NCBI RefSeq assembly: GCF_024437735.1
Contig: NZ_JANFQO010000003.1
Location: 124,001-188,000 of the forward strand
Origin: Tahibacter harae
GTDB lineage: Bacteria; Pseudomonadota; Gammaproteobacteria; Xanthomonadales; Rhodanobacteraceae
Direction of reading: 5' to 3'
Length of the DNA: 64,000 nt
Shown here: in pieces, positions 18,891-27,973 of the stretch
Layout of the letters: every line of letters begins with the position of its first letter
How positions within the stretch are numbered: position 1 is the first letter of the stretch
Made by a program: the position numbers and the translations under genes
Notes under the pieces: model-generated
What the model was told of the DNA's origin: nothing
Database searches by the model: none
The model's input: the letters and a program-made list of their open reading frames with translations, nothing else

Positions 18891-19742
18891 ATGGAAACCG
18901 CAGCGCAGCACCAGCACGACGACGATCTCGCCGATTTCCACGCGCGCACCTTCACGCTGGAAGGCGCCAGCCGGCGCGTGTTCGTATCCGGCAGCGGCCC
19001 CGGCGTGATCGTGCTGGCGGAGATGCCCGGCATCAGCCCGCATGTCGCACGCTTCGCGCGCTGGGTGCGCGAAGGCGGATTCAGCGTCTATCTGCCGTCG
19101 CTGTTCGGCGTCGACGGCGCCGTGGCGCGGGCCGAGGAAGGACTGGCCGTACTGCGCCGCGCCTGCATCAGCGCCGAATTCCATGCACTGGCCGGACGCG
19201 GCGCCAGCCCCGTCACCGCCTGGCTGCGCGCGCTGGCGCGGCGCGTGCGCGAGGAATGCGGCGGACCGGGCGTGGGCGCGGTAGGCATGTGCTTCACCGG
19301 CAATTTCGCCCTGTCCATGACGCTGGAACCGGCGGTACTCGCGCCGGTAGTGGCACAGCCTTCCCTGCCGCTGGACGATCCGGCCGCGCTGGAAAGCGAT
19401 ACCGAAGAACTGGCCGCGATCCGCGCGCGCCTGGAGCGCGACGGACTCAGCGTGCTGGCCTATCGCTTCGAAGGCGACCGCCATTGCCGCGCCGAGCGCT
19501 TCGCCGCCTACCGCGCCGCGCTGGGCGAACGTTTCGTCGCGCGCGTGCTGCCCGATTCCGCGGCGAATCCGGATCCGCCGCCCTTCTTCCGCGACGTGGT
19601 CGCCAGCCCGCACAGCGTATTGACGGCGCATCTGATCGACGCCGCCGGCGAACCCACGCTGCAGGCGCGCGACGAAGTGCTCGCATTCCTGCGCCGGCGG
19701 CTGTATCCGCAACCGCTGTTCGAGGCGGAGACCATTCTGTGA
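18891..19742 (+). CDS. Dienelactone hydrolase family protein
   Basis: 283 residues. The alpha/beta hydrolase fold carries GAVGMCFTGNFAL, where the cysteine after GM occupies the nucleophile position typical of dienelactone hydrolase, and a late His in VVASPHSVLTAH. These enzymes hydrolyse lactones in aromatic degradation, or related esters. A strong ribosome-binding site (GGAGG) precedes the ATG at 18891. The stop overlaps the next start (GTGA), so it is co-translated with the dehydrogenase, and it diverges from the GlxA-type regulator. Confidence 0.85.
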   Translation: METAAQHQHDDDLADFHARTFTLEGASRRVFVSGSGPGVIVLAEMPGISPHVARFARWVREGGFSVYLPSLFGVDGAVARAEEGLAVLRRACISAEFHALAGRGASPVTAWLRALARRVREECGGPGVGAVGMCFTGNFALSMTLEPAVLAPVVAQPSLPLDDPAALESDTEELAAIRARLERDGLSVLAYRFEGDRHCRAERFAAYRAALGERFVARVLPDSAANPDPPPFFRDVVASPHSVLTAHLIDAAGEPTLQARDEVLAFLRRRLYPQPLFEAETIL

Positions 19743-20635
19743 CCCAGCCCGTCGGCACCATCGGTTTCATAGGCACCGGCCATATGGGCCTGCCGCTGGC
19801 GCGCAATCTGCTGCGCGCGGGCATTGCCCTGCGCGTGTGGAACCGCACGGCGGAAAAATGCGAGGAACTGGTACAGCTGGGCGCCTCGCGCGCCGCATCC
19901 GCCGCCGCCCTGTTCCGCGGCTGCGACACGGTGTTCGTCATGCTGCTCAACGAAGCGGCTCTGGATGCCGTACTGGCCCGCGGCACGGCCGGCTTCGCGG
20001 CCCTTCTTTCGGGAAAAACGCTGGTTCAACTCGGCACCACTTCGCCGGACTACTCCGCGGCGCTGGCCGGCGACGTGCGCGCGGCCGGAGGCGCGTATGT
20101 GGAAGCGCCGGTATCCGGTTCGCGCGTTCCCGCCGAGCAGGGACAGCTGGTGTGCATGCTGGCCGGCGACGAGGCCGACATGGCGCGCATACAGCCGTTG
20201 CTCGCGCCGCTGTGCGCCCGCGTATTCCGCTGCGGCGCCGTACCCGGCGCGCTGCGCATGAAACTGGCGGTGAACCATTTCCTGATCGGCCTGGTGACGG
20301 TGCTGGCCGAAACCGTACACGCGGCGCGCGCCGCCGGCGTGGATCTGGCGACCTTGCGCCAGGTGCTGGACGCCGGCCCCATGGCCAGCGCGGTATCGCG
20401 CGGCAAGCTGGAAAAATTGGTGAGGGGGGATTTCTCCGCCCAGGCCGCGATCCGCGATGTACGCACGATTGCACACCTGGTATCCGCGCAATGCGCGGCG
20501 GCGGCAGCCGAGGCGCCGCTGATCGGACACTGCGCGGCGCTGTACCGCCAGGCCGAGGCTGCGGGGCATGGCGACTGCGACATGAGCGCCGTCATCCATG
20601 CCTTCGCCGCGGCCGCACGGGATGCGACGCCATGA
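19739..20635 (+). CDS. NAD(P)-dependent beta-hydroxyacid dehydrogenase family oxidoreductase
   Basis: 298 residues starting with GTG at 19739, inside the stop region of the previous gene. The Rossmann motif GTIGFIGTGHMGLPLARNLL and the substrate-binding motif EAPVSGSRVPAEQGQL identify the 3-hydroxyisobutyrate/tartronate semialdehyde family, with the catalytic lysine in RMKLAVNHFL. It oxidises a beta-hydroxyacid or reduces its semialdehyde in the cytosol. With the hydrolase it probably forms a two-step pathway; the substrate is not known. Confidence 0.87.
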   Translation: MTQPVGTIGFIGTGHMGLPLARNLLRAGIALRVWNRTAEKCEELVQLGASRAASAAALFRGCDTVFVMLLNEAALDAVLARGTAGFAALLSGKTLVQLGTTSPDYSAALAGDVRAAGGAYVEAPVSGSRVPAEQGQLVCMLAGDEADMARIQPLLAPLCARVFRCGAVPGALRMKLAVNHFLIGLVTVLAETVHAARAAGVDLATLRQVLDAGPMASAVSRGKLEKLVRGDFSAQAAIRDVRTIAHLVSAQCAAAAAEAPLIGHCAALYRQAEAAGHGDCDMSAVIHAFAAAARDATP

Positions 20636-20957
20636 AGCCGGCTTCGCAGCGGCAAGCACCGCGCAGAGCCCGCATCGGCCACCGCATCCACGCCGCGCGA
20701 AAACACTTCCATGCACGTGCGCGGCGCCAGCCGCACGGCTGGCGCATCCGCTCATGAAGCACACCACCACACCGTACCGAAATCCTCCTGTCGCAGGCAC
20801 AGCTGCACCTCATCAAGCCGATCCCGGCGACAGCCACCGCCGCTTCCTCGCGAACCGGCAGACACCCAAAAACGGATCTGATACGCCGATGCGAAACACC
20901 GCCATGTCCCGCCGCGCAGCCCAGGCTGCCGTTAACAGGCCCGCAGTTGCGCCGCGC
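20636..20957. other. Intergenic region before the alpha/beta hydrolase
   Basis: About 320 bp. In-frame ATG codons at 20754, 20889 and 20904 could extend the hydrolase upstream, but the segment has no signal or domain features. I see no separate gene and no strong motif. Confidence 0.35.
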
Positions 20958-22067
20958 ATGTCCACCGCACGCGAACGGCAGCGCCAGGTGCCGCGCTGCG
21001 CCGCACTGGCACTCGCCGCGCTGCTGGGCGCGACGGCCGCCGCCGCGAAGACGGAACTGGTGCCGGTGGCACAGGTGGAACAGGAATACGTGAAGCCGCA
21101 CCAGCTCGTCGATGTAGGCGGCGGCCGCCGCATCAATCTGTTCTGCCTGGGCGAAGGCAGTCCCACCGTCGTATTCGATTCCGGCCTCAGCGACTGGTCC
21201 AGCACCTGGGCGCTGATCCAGCCCACGGTGGCCAGGAGCACCCGCGCCTGCTCCTACGACCGGCCCGGCATGGGCTATAGCGATCCCTCGCCGCTGCCGC
21301 GCACGCCGCAGGCGGCGGTGGAAGATCTGCACGCCTTGCTCGAACGCGGCGGCATCGGCGGGCCGGTGGTGCTGGTCGGGCATTCGCTGGGCGGCTTCTA
21401 CATCAAGCTGTACGCGCGCACCTATCCGCAGCAGGTCGCCGGACTGGTGCTGGTGGATCCGGCCGAGGAACGCCTGTGGCAGCGTGTCACACCCGGGCTG
21501 GCGCGGCGCTTCGGCGCCAAGCCGGTACGCGCGGCGGCCAGGGAGGACGAGACCGACATGGCCGCGGCCATCGCGCATTTCCAGGACTGCGCGCAGACCA
21601 CCCGCGCCGGTGGCCTGGATGAAGAAAAATACCGCCGCTGCACGGATCCGGTACGCCGGCCGCTGGGCGAAGTGATCCTGAAAGAACGCCGGGCCCTGCA
21701 ACAGACCGTTGCCTATCAGGAAACCCAGGCCTCGGAGATCGCCAACAGCATGTATGCGGTGAATCCTGCCGCCGATGCCGGCTACCGCCGCCTGTTCGGC
21801 GGCCGGCATCCGCTGGAGGATCTGCCGCTGGTGGTGTTGACCCACGGTTTCTACGATCTGGCCGACCCGCTGGGTGAAGTGCATTACCTGAGCTGGCGCC
21901 GGGCCAACGAAATGACGGCAGCCCTGTCGCGGCGCGGCCGGCACGAGATGGTGGCCAACGCGCATCACAATATCCAGATCGACCGGCCGGATGCGGTGGT
22001 GGATGCGGTGGCGGGGCTGCTGGACGTAGTGCGGGGGCAGGACACGGCGGAACAGGCGAAGAAATAG
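20958..22067 (+). CDS. Secreted alpha/beta hydrolase
   Basis: 369 residues from the ATG at 20958, chosen because it puts a basic n-region and hydrophobic core (CAALALAALLGATAAAA) at the N-terminus as a normal signal peptide; the ATG at 20889 is an alternative. The fold shows the oxyanion region (VVFDSGLSDWSS), YDRPGMGYSDPS, and the nucleophile elbow VGHSLGGFY (Ser). A later Asp (LVLVDPAEE) and the His of NAHHNIQID complete a triad. It is a periplasmic or secreted esterase/lipase-like enzyme of unknown substrate. Confidence 0.82.
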   Translation: MSTARERQRQVPRCAALALAALLGATAAAAKTELVPVAQVEQEYVKPHQLVDVGGGRRINLFCLGEGSPTVVFDSGLSDWSSTWALIQPTVARSTRACSYDRPGMGYSDPSPLPRTPQAAVEDLHALLERGGIGGPVVLVGHSLGGFYIKLYARTYPQQVAGLVLVDPAEERLWQRVTPGLARRFGAKPVRAAAREDETDMAAAIAHFQDCAQTTRAGGLDEEKYRRCTDPVRRPLGEVILKERRALQQTVAYQETQASEIANSMYAVNPAADAGYRRLFGGRHPLEDLPLVVLTHGFYDLADPLGEVHYLSWRRANEMTAALSRRGRHEMVANAHHNIQIDRPDAVVDAVAGLLDVVRGQDTAEQAKK

Positions 22068-22430
22068 CGGTTCACGCGGCAGCTTTGGCCCTCTCCCCCC
22101 AGCGCGTTCACGCGCTCGGGGAGAGGGTTGGCTGGGGGCGGCGCTTCCGTCGGATCGATGTCGGGGGTTTCGCCGTTCCGCGGCCTGCTGAATTTTCAGG
22201 TGAAGATTCAAACTTGACCGCCGGGGTTCGGCGTTGCCCGCCCTGTGCGCCGGGGCCTGGTTTTGTATGGCGAACGACGTCGCGGATGGGTGGCGCCGGC
22301 AGGCTGGTCATGCACGCCTCCGCTTCGGCTTGTTTCCTCGCCTTGGCTTTTCGCCTTAGCCTCTCGCCCCGCCTCACTTCACCGCTTTGCGACGTCTCAA
22401 CTCCCGCCCCGCTTCACGTTGCGTCTCGCC
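22068..22430. other. Intergenic region with a repeat-like hairpin
   Basis: About 363 bp between the hydrolase stop and the kdpD stop, which converge. It begins with a nested palindrome (see 22089-22127) and then becomes pyrimidine-rich on the plus strand (repeated CCTCGCC, CCGCC and TCGCCTC runs). I see no gene. kdpE, which normally follows kdpD, is not here. Confidence 0.5.
22089..22127. repeat. Nested palindrome of the GGGGAGAGGG type
   Basis: CCCTCTCCCC at 22089-22098 pairs with GGGGAGAGGG at 22118-22127; inside lies a second palindrome, AGCGCG-TTCA-CGCGCT. This layout resembles dispersed intergenic repeats common in Xanthomonadales-like genomes, and it may also act as a terminator between the converging hydrolase and kdpD genes. 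Confidence 0.5.
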
Positions 22431-25136
22431 TCAGCCCTCGTCCTCCACCATCCCCGGCACGCCGCCGAGCGGCAGGCTGACCCGTATCGTGGTGCCGGTG
22501 CCATTGGCGCCGGGCAGGGCCTCTACCGAGCCGCCGTGGGCGCCGATCATGCCCTGGCAGATGGACAAACCCAGACCAGTCCCCTGCTTGCCGCGATCGC
22601 CGCGTTCCACCGAATAGAACATGTCGAAGATGCGGCCACGCTCGTCCGCGGGTATGCCGGGGCCGGAATCGGTCACATCAATGCGGATCTCCTGGCCGAG
22701 CTGGGCGTAGCGGATGCGCACCGCGGCGCCGGGCGGTGAAAATTTCGCCGCGTTTTCCATGATGTTGAACAGCGCTTGTTCGATCAGCGCCGGATGCACG
22801 TAGAGCAGCGGCAGTTCTTCCGCCGGGCCGCTGCGTTCAAACGGCGTTTCCGGATACACCTTGCGCAGCCGCAGCAGGCAGGACCCGATGATCTCGTCCA
22901 GCGATACCCAGTCGCGCGCGAGCTTGAGCGTGCCGTGGCCCAGGCGGGTCATGTCGAGCAGGTTCTGGATATAGCGGTCCAGGCGCTGGCCTTCGGAGAC
23001 TATGCCGCCGAGCAGTTCGGCGCGCTCATCCGCGCCCAGCTGCGCGCCGTAGCGCTGCAGGCTCTCGGCGGAACCCAGCATGGCCGCCAGCGGCGAGCGC
23101 AGGTCGTGCGAGACCGAGGACAGCAGCGCGGCGCGCAGGCGTTCGGTTTCGCCCTGCAGGCGGGCGTTCTCCAGCTCGTCGGCAAGGCGCGTGCGGGCCA
23201 GCGCCTGGGCGATGTCGTGGGCGATGGCCTGGATCAGGTCGCGGCGCTGCGAGGACAGCACGCTTTGTTCCGGATCGAAACGCAGCGCCAGCACGCCCAG
23301 GCGCACGCCGTCGTCGCTCAGCGGCAGCAGCCAGCAGCTGGCTGCGTTGAGCGTGTCGGTGTAGCGGCCGGCAGGCTGGTCGTGAGTGAGGCTCCAGTCC
23401 GCGGCGGCGCGGTCGGTCGCGCTCAGCTGCAGCGCCGCAGGCACCGCGGCCGCCGTGGCGAGCAGGCCGGCGCCGGGATCCGGCGTCAGTATCGCGACTT
23501 CCGCATCGAAGGCCTGGGCCAGGGTGCGCGAGCCTATGGCCGTGACCTGGCCGGCATCGGCCGCCGCGGCGAGTTCGCGCCCGAGCCGGCCGAGGATGCC
23601 TGCATGCGCGTTCGCCTCGCGCAGCATCTGCACCTGCAGCGACAGGCGCGTGGCCAGGCGCGAGCAGATCAGCGCAGTGGCGAGGAACAGCGCCACGGTC
23701 AGCGCGTCGCTGCCGTTGGCGATGGCCAGGGTGTAGCGCGGCGGCGCGAAGAAGAAGTTGTAGCCGAGGAAGCAGATCACCGCGCTGAACACCGCCACGC
23801 TCATGCGCGAGCGCACCGCGACGATCAGCACCGCCACCGTGAACAGCTGCGACAGATTGGAAACCGACAGCACGCGGTCGGCCAGGTGCGCCAGGGCCAG
23901 CGCGACCAGCGATACGGCCAGGGCAAAGCCGTAGTCGCGCAGCGGCGCCCGGGCGTTCTGCTGCAGCGCGCGGCGCGAGCGCGCCCGCGCCAGCGGCGTG
24001 GCGACGATGGTCAGCTCGAAATGCGCGCCGCGCATCAGCAGTTGCTGGGTCAGGGTGCGGTTGAACAGGCGCGCCAGCGGCCGTTCGCGGGTACGGCCGA
24101 TGACGAGGGTGGCGACGCTGTTGCGGCCGGCATAGCCGAGCAGTTCGTCCACCACGTCCACGCCCTGCAGGGTTTCCGTCGTGGCGCCCAGGCGCCGCGC
24201 GAGGCGCAGCGCCGCATCCAGGCGTGCGCGGTGATCCGCGTCCTGCACGGCGCGGCCGGTGTCGATATGCAGCACGGTCCAGGGCGCGTGGCGGCGCTCG
24301 GCGATGCGCCGCGTCACGCGCACCAGGTATTCGCTGTTTTCGCTGCCGTCGACGGCGACCAGCACGCGGCGGCGCACCGGCACCGGGCCGCTGCCCTGGG
24401 CAGCCTGGTATTCGCGCAGATCCGCATCGACGCGGTCGGCCACGGCCTGCACCGCCAGTTCGCGCAGGGCGGTCAGGTTGGATGCGGTGAAGAAACGCTC
24501 CAGCGCGCTGGCCGCCAGTTCGGGCAGATACACCTTGCCCTGGCGCAGGCGCGCGATCAGCTCGCGCGGCGGCAGGTCGATCAGCACCACATCGACCGCA
24601 CGGTCGAGGAAGGCATCCGGCACGGTCTCGCGCACGCGCACGCCGGTGATCTGCTGCACCACGTCGTTGAGGCTTTCCAGATGCTGGATATTGACCGTGG
24701 TGTAGACGTCGATGCCGGCGGCGAGCAGTTCCTCGATGTCCTGGTAGCGCCGCTCGTGGCGGCTGCCGGGCACGTTGCGGTGGGCAAGTTCATCCACCAG
24801 CAGCAACTGCGGCCGGCGCGCCAGCGCGGCGTCGATGTCGAATTCGTCATGGGCGCGGCCGCCGGAAGCAGCGGCGCGGCGCGGCAGCAGTTCCAGCCCT
24901 TCAAGCAGGGCCTGCGTCTCGGCGCGGCCGTGGGTCTCGACCAGGCCGACGACGACATCGCAGCCCTGGCGCTTCAGCTCGCGCGCCGCCGACAGCATGG
25001 CGAAGGTCTTGCCCACGCCGGGCGCGGCGCCGAGGAATACCTTCAGCTGGCCGGCCTGCTCGCGCTCGATCTGTTCGAGCAGGGCGTCGGCCTTGGCGCG
25101 GCGGGAACGCTGGTCGGGAGGCGGCGTCTCAGGCAT
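22431..25136 (-). CDS. kdpD: KdpD, K+-sensing histidine kinase
   Basis: 901 residues from the ATG at 25136. The N-terminal KdpD domain has a Walker-like loop (GAAPGVGKTFAML) and ELAHRNVPGSRH, then a universal stress protein-like domain, four membrane helices (DYGFALAVSLVALALAHL onward), a GAF-like region, a HisKA box (SSVSHDLRSPLAAML) and an ATPase domain (LFNIMENAAKFSPPG, DSGPGIPADE, GTGLGLSICQG). KdpD phosphorylates KdpE at low K+ or high salt to induce kdpFABC. It follows kdpC by 91 bp. No kdpE follows, so its partner is either elsewhere or replaced. Confidence 0.95.
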   Translation of the reverse strand: MPETPPPDQRSRRAKADALLEQIEREQAGQLKVFLGAAPGVGKTFAMLSAARELKRQGCDVVVGLVETHGRAETQALLEGLELLPRRAAASGGRAHDEFDIDAALARRPQLLLVDELAHRNVPGSRHERRYQDIEELLAAGIDVYTTVNIQHLESLNDVVQQITGVRVRETVPDAFLDRAVDVVLIDLPPRELIARLRQGKVYLPELAASALERFFTASNLTALRELAVQAVADRVDADLREYQAAQGSGPVPVRRRVLVAVDGSENSEYLVRVTRRIAERRHAPWTVLHIDTGRAVQDADHRARLDAALRLARRLGATTETLQGVDVVDELLGYAGRNSVATLVIGRTRERPLARLFNRTLTQQLLMRGAHFELTIVATPLARARSRRALQQNARAPLRDYGFALAVSLVALALAHLADRVLSVSNLSQLFTVAVLIVAVRSRMSVAVFSAVICFLGYNFFFAPPRYTLAIANGSDALTVALFLATALICSRLATRLSLQVQMLREANAHAGILGRLGRELAAAADAGQVTAIGSRTLAQAFDAEVAILTPDPGAGLLATAAAVPAALQLSATDRAAADWSLTHDQPAGRYTDTLNAASCWLLPLSDDGVRLGVLALRFDPEQSVLSSQRRDLIQAIAHDIAQALARTRLADELENARLQGETERLRAALLSSVSHDLRSPLAAMLGSAESLQRYGAQLGADERAELLGGIVSEGQRLDRYIQNLLDMTRLGHGTLKLARDWVSLDEIIGSCLLRLRKVYPETPFERSGPAEELPLLYVHPALIEQALFNIMENAAKFSPPGAAVRIRYAQLGQEIRIDVTDSGPGIPADERGRIFDMFYSVERGDRGKQGTGLGLSICQGMIGAHGGSVEALPGANGTGTTIRVSLPLGGVPGMVEDEG

Positions 25137-25227
25137 CAGCTGGGCTCGGCGGACAACGGCGCAGGACGACGGCGCGACGCATCCCGGCGCCGGCGACCAG
25201 GGCGCAAGGGTAGCAGCGCCGCAGGCT

Positions 25228-25851
25228 TCACGGCCTCGCGCCCTGCGCATCCAGCGCCAGGTTCAACGCCAGCACGTTGACGCGCGGCTCGCCCAGCACG
25301 CCCAGGGTGCGGCGCTGGGTATGGCTGCGCACCAGCGCGGCGACGGCCTCGGTCGGCAGGCCGCGCGCCTGCGCCACGCGCGCGACCTGCACCTGCGCGC
25401 CCTGCGGCGACAGGTGCGGGTCGATGCCGGAACCCGAGGCGCTGATCAGCTCGGCCGGTATCGCCTTGGCCGGCACGCCCTCGCGCGCCGCGACGGCGGC
25501 GGAATCCCGGGCCATGCGCTCGCGCAGGGCCGGATTGCTGCTGGCGAGGTTGCTGCCCGACAACGCCTTCGGATCGAAATTCGCCGCCGACGGCCGCGGC
25601 TGGAAATAGCGCGCATCGGCGAACGGCTGGGCGACCAGGCTGGAACCGACGATGCGGCCATCGCGTTCGATCAGGCTGCCGCCGGCCTGGTGCGGAAACA
25701 GCAAGCCGCCGAGCAAGGTCGCAACGGCCGGATAGAGCAGTCCGCAGAAGACGACGAACAGCGCGCTGCCGAGTACGGCCGGCCGCAGGCCGCCGCCGCT
25801 GTCGTCCAGCGGCGCGGCGGCAGGAATACGCGGGGATGCAGTGGAATTCAT
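25228..25851 (-). CDS. kdpC: KdpC, subunit of the K+-transporting P-type ATPase
   Basis: 207 residues. A single N-terminal membrane helix (VLGSALFVVFCGLLYPAVATLL) is followed by the KdpC periplasmic domain with GSSLVAQPFADARYFQPRPSA and SGSGIDPHLSP, both hallmarks of the family. KdpC is thought to stabilise the KdpA-KdpB complex and raise ATP affinity. It lies 19 bp after kdpB. Confidence 0.96.
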   Translation of the reverse strand: MNSTASPRIPAAAPLDDSGGGLRPAVLGSALFVVFCGLLYPAVATLLGGLLFPHQAGGSLIERDGRIVGSSLVAQPFADARYFQPRPSAANFDPKALSGSNLASSNPALRERMARDSAAVAAREGVPAKAIPAELISASGSGIDPHLSPQGAQVQVARVAQARGLPTEAVAALVRSHTQRRTLGVLGEPRVNVLALNLALDAQGARP

Positions 25852-25870
25852 GATGTTCTCCAGAAACGGT

Positions 25871-27916
25871 TCAGCGCGCGCCGAACAGGGCGGCGAGCAG
25901 CAGGTCGATCAGCTTGATCGCGACGAACGGCAGCGCCACGCCGCCGACGCCGAATACCAGCAGGTTGCGCCGCAGCAGCGCCTCGGCGCTGCCCGGCCGG
26001 AACGAGACGCCGCGCAGGGCCAGCGGAATCAGCGCCGGGATGATGAGTGCGTTGAAGATCAGCGCGGCCAGCACGGCGTTGACCGGGCCGGACAGCCGCA
26101 TCACGTCCAGCGCGGCCATGCCCGGAATGGCCGCGACGAAGATGGCCGGAATGATGGCGAAATACTTGGACACATCGTTGGCCAGCGAGAATGTGGTCAG
26201 CGCGCCGCGGGTAATCAGCAGCTGCTTGCCGATCTCCACCACCGACAGCAGCTTGGTCGGGTCGGAGTCCAGATCGACCATGTTGCCGGCTTCCTTGGCC
26301 GCCTGCGTGCCCGAGTTCATGGCCAGGCCTATGTCGGCCTGGGCCAGGGCCGGCGCATCGTTGGTGCCGTCGCCGACCATGGCAACCAGGCGCCCCTCGG
26401 CCTGCTCGGCGCGGATGCGGGCGAGCTTGTCTTCGGGCCTGGCCTCGGCGAGGAAATCGTCCACGCCGGCTTCGGCGGCGATGGCCGCGGCGGTGAGCGG
26501 GTTGTCGCCGGTAATCATGACGGTGCGCACGCCCATGGCGCGCAGGCGGGCGAAGCGCTCGCGCACGCCGTGCTTGACGATGTCGGCCAGCGCGATCACG
26601 CCGAGCACGCGGCCGGCGTCGGCCACCACCAGCGGCGTGGCGCCGCCGCGGGCAATGCGGTCCACTGCGGCATCCAGATCGGACGGCACCTGTGCCTGCA
26701 CCGAGCGCGCCCAGGCCACGATCGCGCTTTTCGCGCCTTTGCGGATAGGCCGCGTGTCCAGGTCGACGCCGGACATGCGCGTCTCCGCGCTGAACGGCAC
26801 GAATACCGAACCCGTGATGTCGCCCGCCGTCGCTCCCTGGGCCTGGGCCAGCGCGACGATGGACTTGCCCTCGGGCGTAGGATCGGCCAGCGACGCCAGC
26901 AGCGCGGCTTCGCGCAGATCCGGTACGCGCGTGCCGCCGACGGCGATGAACTCGGTCGCGCGGCGGTCGCCCAGCGTGATGGTGCCGGTCTTGTCCAGCA
27001 GCAGCGTGTCGATGTCGCCGGCGAGTTCCACCGCCTTGCCGGATTTCGCGATCACATTGGCTTCCAGCGCGCGGTTCATGCCGGCAATGCCGATCGCCGG
27101 CAGCAGGCCGCCTATCGTGGTCGGGATCAGGCAGACCAGCAGCGCCACCAGCACCACCACGTCGATGTGCACATTGGCAAATTGCCCCAGCGCCGGCAGG
27201 GTGACGACGACGATGAGGAAGACCAGCGTCAGCGCCGCCAGCAGCACGGTCAGGGCAAGTTCGTTCGGCGTCTTCTGCCGCTGCGCGCCTTCCACCAGCG
27301 CGATCATGCGGTCGAGGAAGCTCGCGCCCGGCTGGGCGGTGACGCGCACCTTGATCTCGTTGGACAGCACGGTGGTGCCGGCGATCACGCCGGAACGGTC
27401 GGTGCCGGCCTCGCGCAGCACCGGCGCGGATTCGCCGGTGACCGCGGCCTCGTTGATCGAGGCCACGCCTTCGACGATCTCGCCGTCGGCCGGGATCTGC
27501 TCGTTGGCGCCGACCACGACAATATCGTCCGGACGCAATTCCGCCGCCGGCAGGTATTCAAACTGGCCGTTGCGCCAGCGCCGCCCGACCAGCTGCGAAC
27601 GCGCCGCGCGCAGGCTGGCCGCCTGGCCGCGGCCGCGCGCCTCGGCCACGGCTTCGGCGAAGTTGGCGAACAGCACGGTGACGAACAGGATCAGCGCGAC
27701 GACCATCTGATACAGCCAGGGCTGGCCCTTGGACATCGCCTGCACGGCCAGCGCCGCGGTCAGCACGGTGCCGACCAGCACCACGAACATGACCGGATTC
27801 TTCATCGCCGTGCGCGGCGCAAGCTTGAGGAAGGCGTCGCGCGCGGCTTCCTGCACGGCCTGCGCCGTGAAGCGGGCTGCATGCGCCTTGACGCCATGGC
27901 GGGATGAGGTTTGCAT
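25871..27916 (-). CDS. kdpB: KdpB, catalytic P-type ATPase subunit for K+ uptake
   Basis: 681 residues, the normal length. It contains the phosphorylation motif DKTGTITLG (D308), the TGES-type actuator loop (VTGESAPV), [10 protein letters not shown] and the [14 protein letters not shown] hinge motif. KdpB hydrolyses ATP and drives high-affinity K+ uptake through KdpA at very low external K+. Confidence 0.97.
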   Translation of the reverse strand: MQTSSRHGVKAHAARFTAQAVQEAARDAFLKLAPRTAMKNPVMFVVLVGTVLTAALAVQAMSKGQPWLYQMVVALILFVTVLFANFAEAVAEARGRGQAASLRAARSQLVGRRWRNGQFEYLPAAELRPDDIVVVGANEQIPADGEIVEGVASINEAAVTGESAPVLREAGTDRSGVIAGTTVLSNEIKVRVTAQPGASFLDRMIALVEGAQRQKTPNELALTVLLAALTLVFLIVVVTLPALGQFANVHIDVVVLVALLVCLIPTTIGGLLPAIGIAGMNRALEANVIAKSGKAVELAGDIDTLLLDKTGTITLGDRRATEFIAVGGTRVPDLREAALLASLADPTPEGKSIVALAQAQGATAGDITGSVFVPFSAETRMSGVDLDTRPIRKGAKSAIVAWARSVQAQVPSDLDAAVDRIARGGATPLVVADAGRVLGVIALADIVKHGVRERFARLRAMGVRTVMITGDNPLTAAAIAAEAGVDDFLAEARPEDKLARIRAEQAEGRLVAMVGDGTNDAPALAQADIGLAMNSGTQAAKEAGNMVDLDSDPTKLLSVVEIGKQLLITRGALTTFSLANDVSKYFAIIPAIFVAAIPGMAALDVMRLSGPVNAVLAALIFNALIIPALIPLALRGVSFRPGSAEALLRRNLLVFGVGGVALPFVAIKLIDLLLAALFGAR

Positions 27917-27973
27917 GGGAATTCTCGTTGCGTGGGGAGCGGCGTCCCGCGCAGCTGCGCGGGACTGCGGCGA

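Noticed and set aside
22776-25280. An 834-residue plus-strand frame opposite kdpD.
   Set aside because: It is antisense to a well-conserved gene, Gln/Arg/Ala-rich and without domains.
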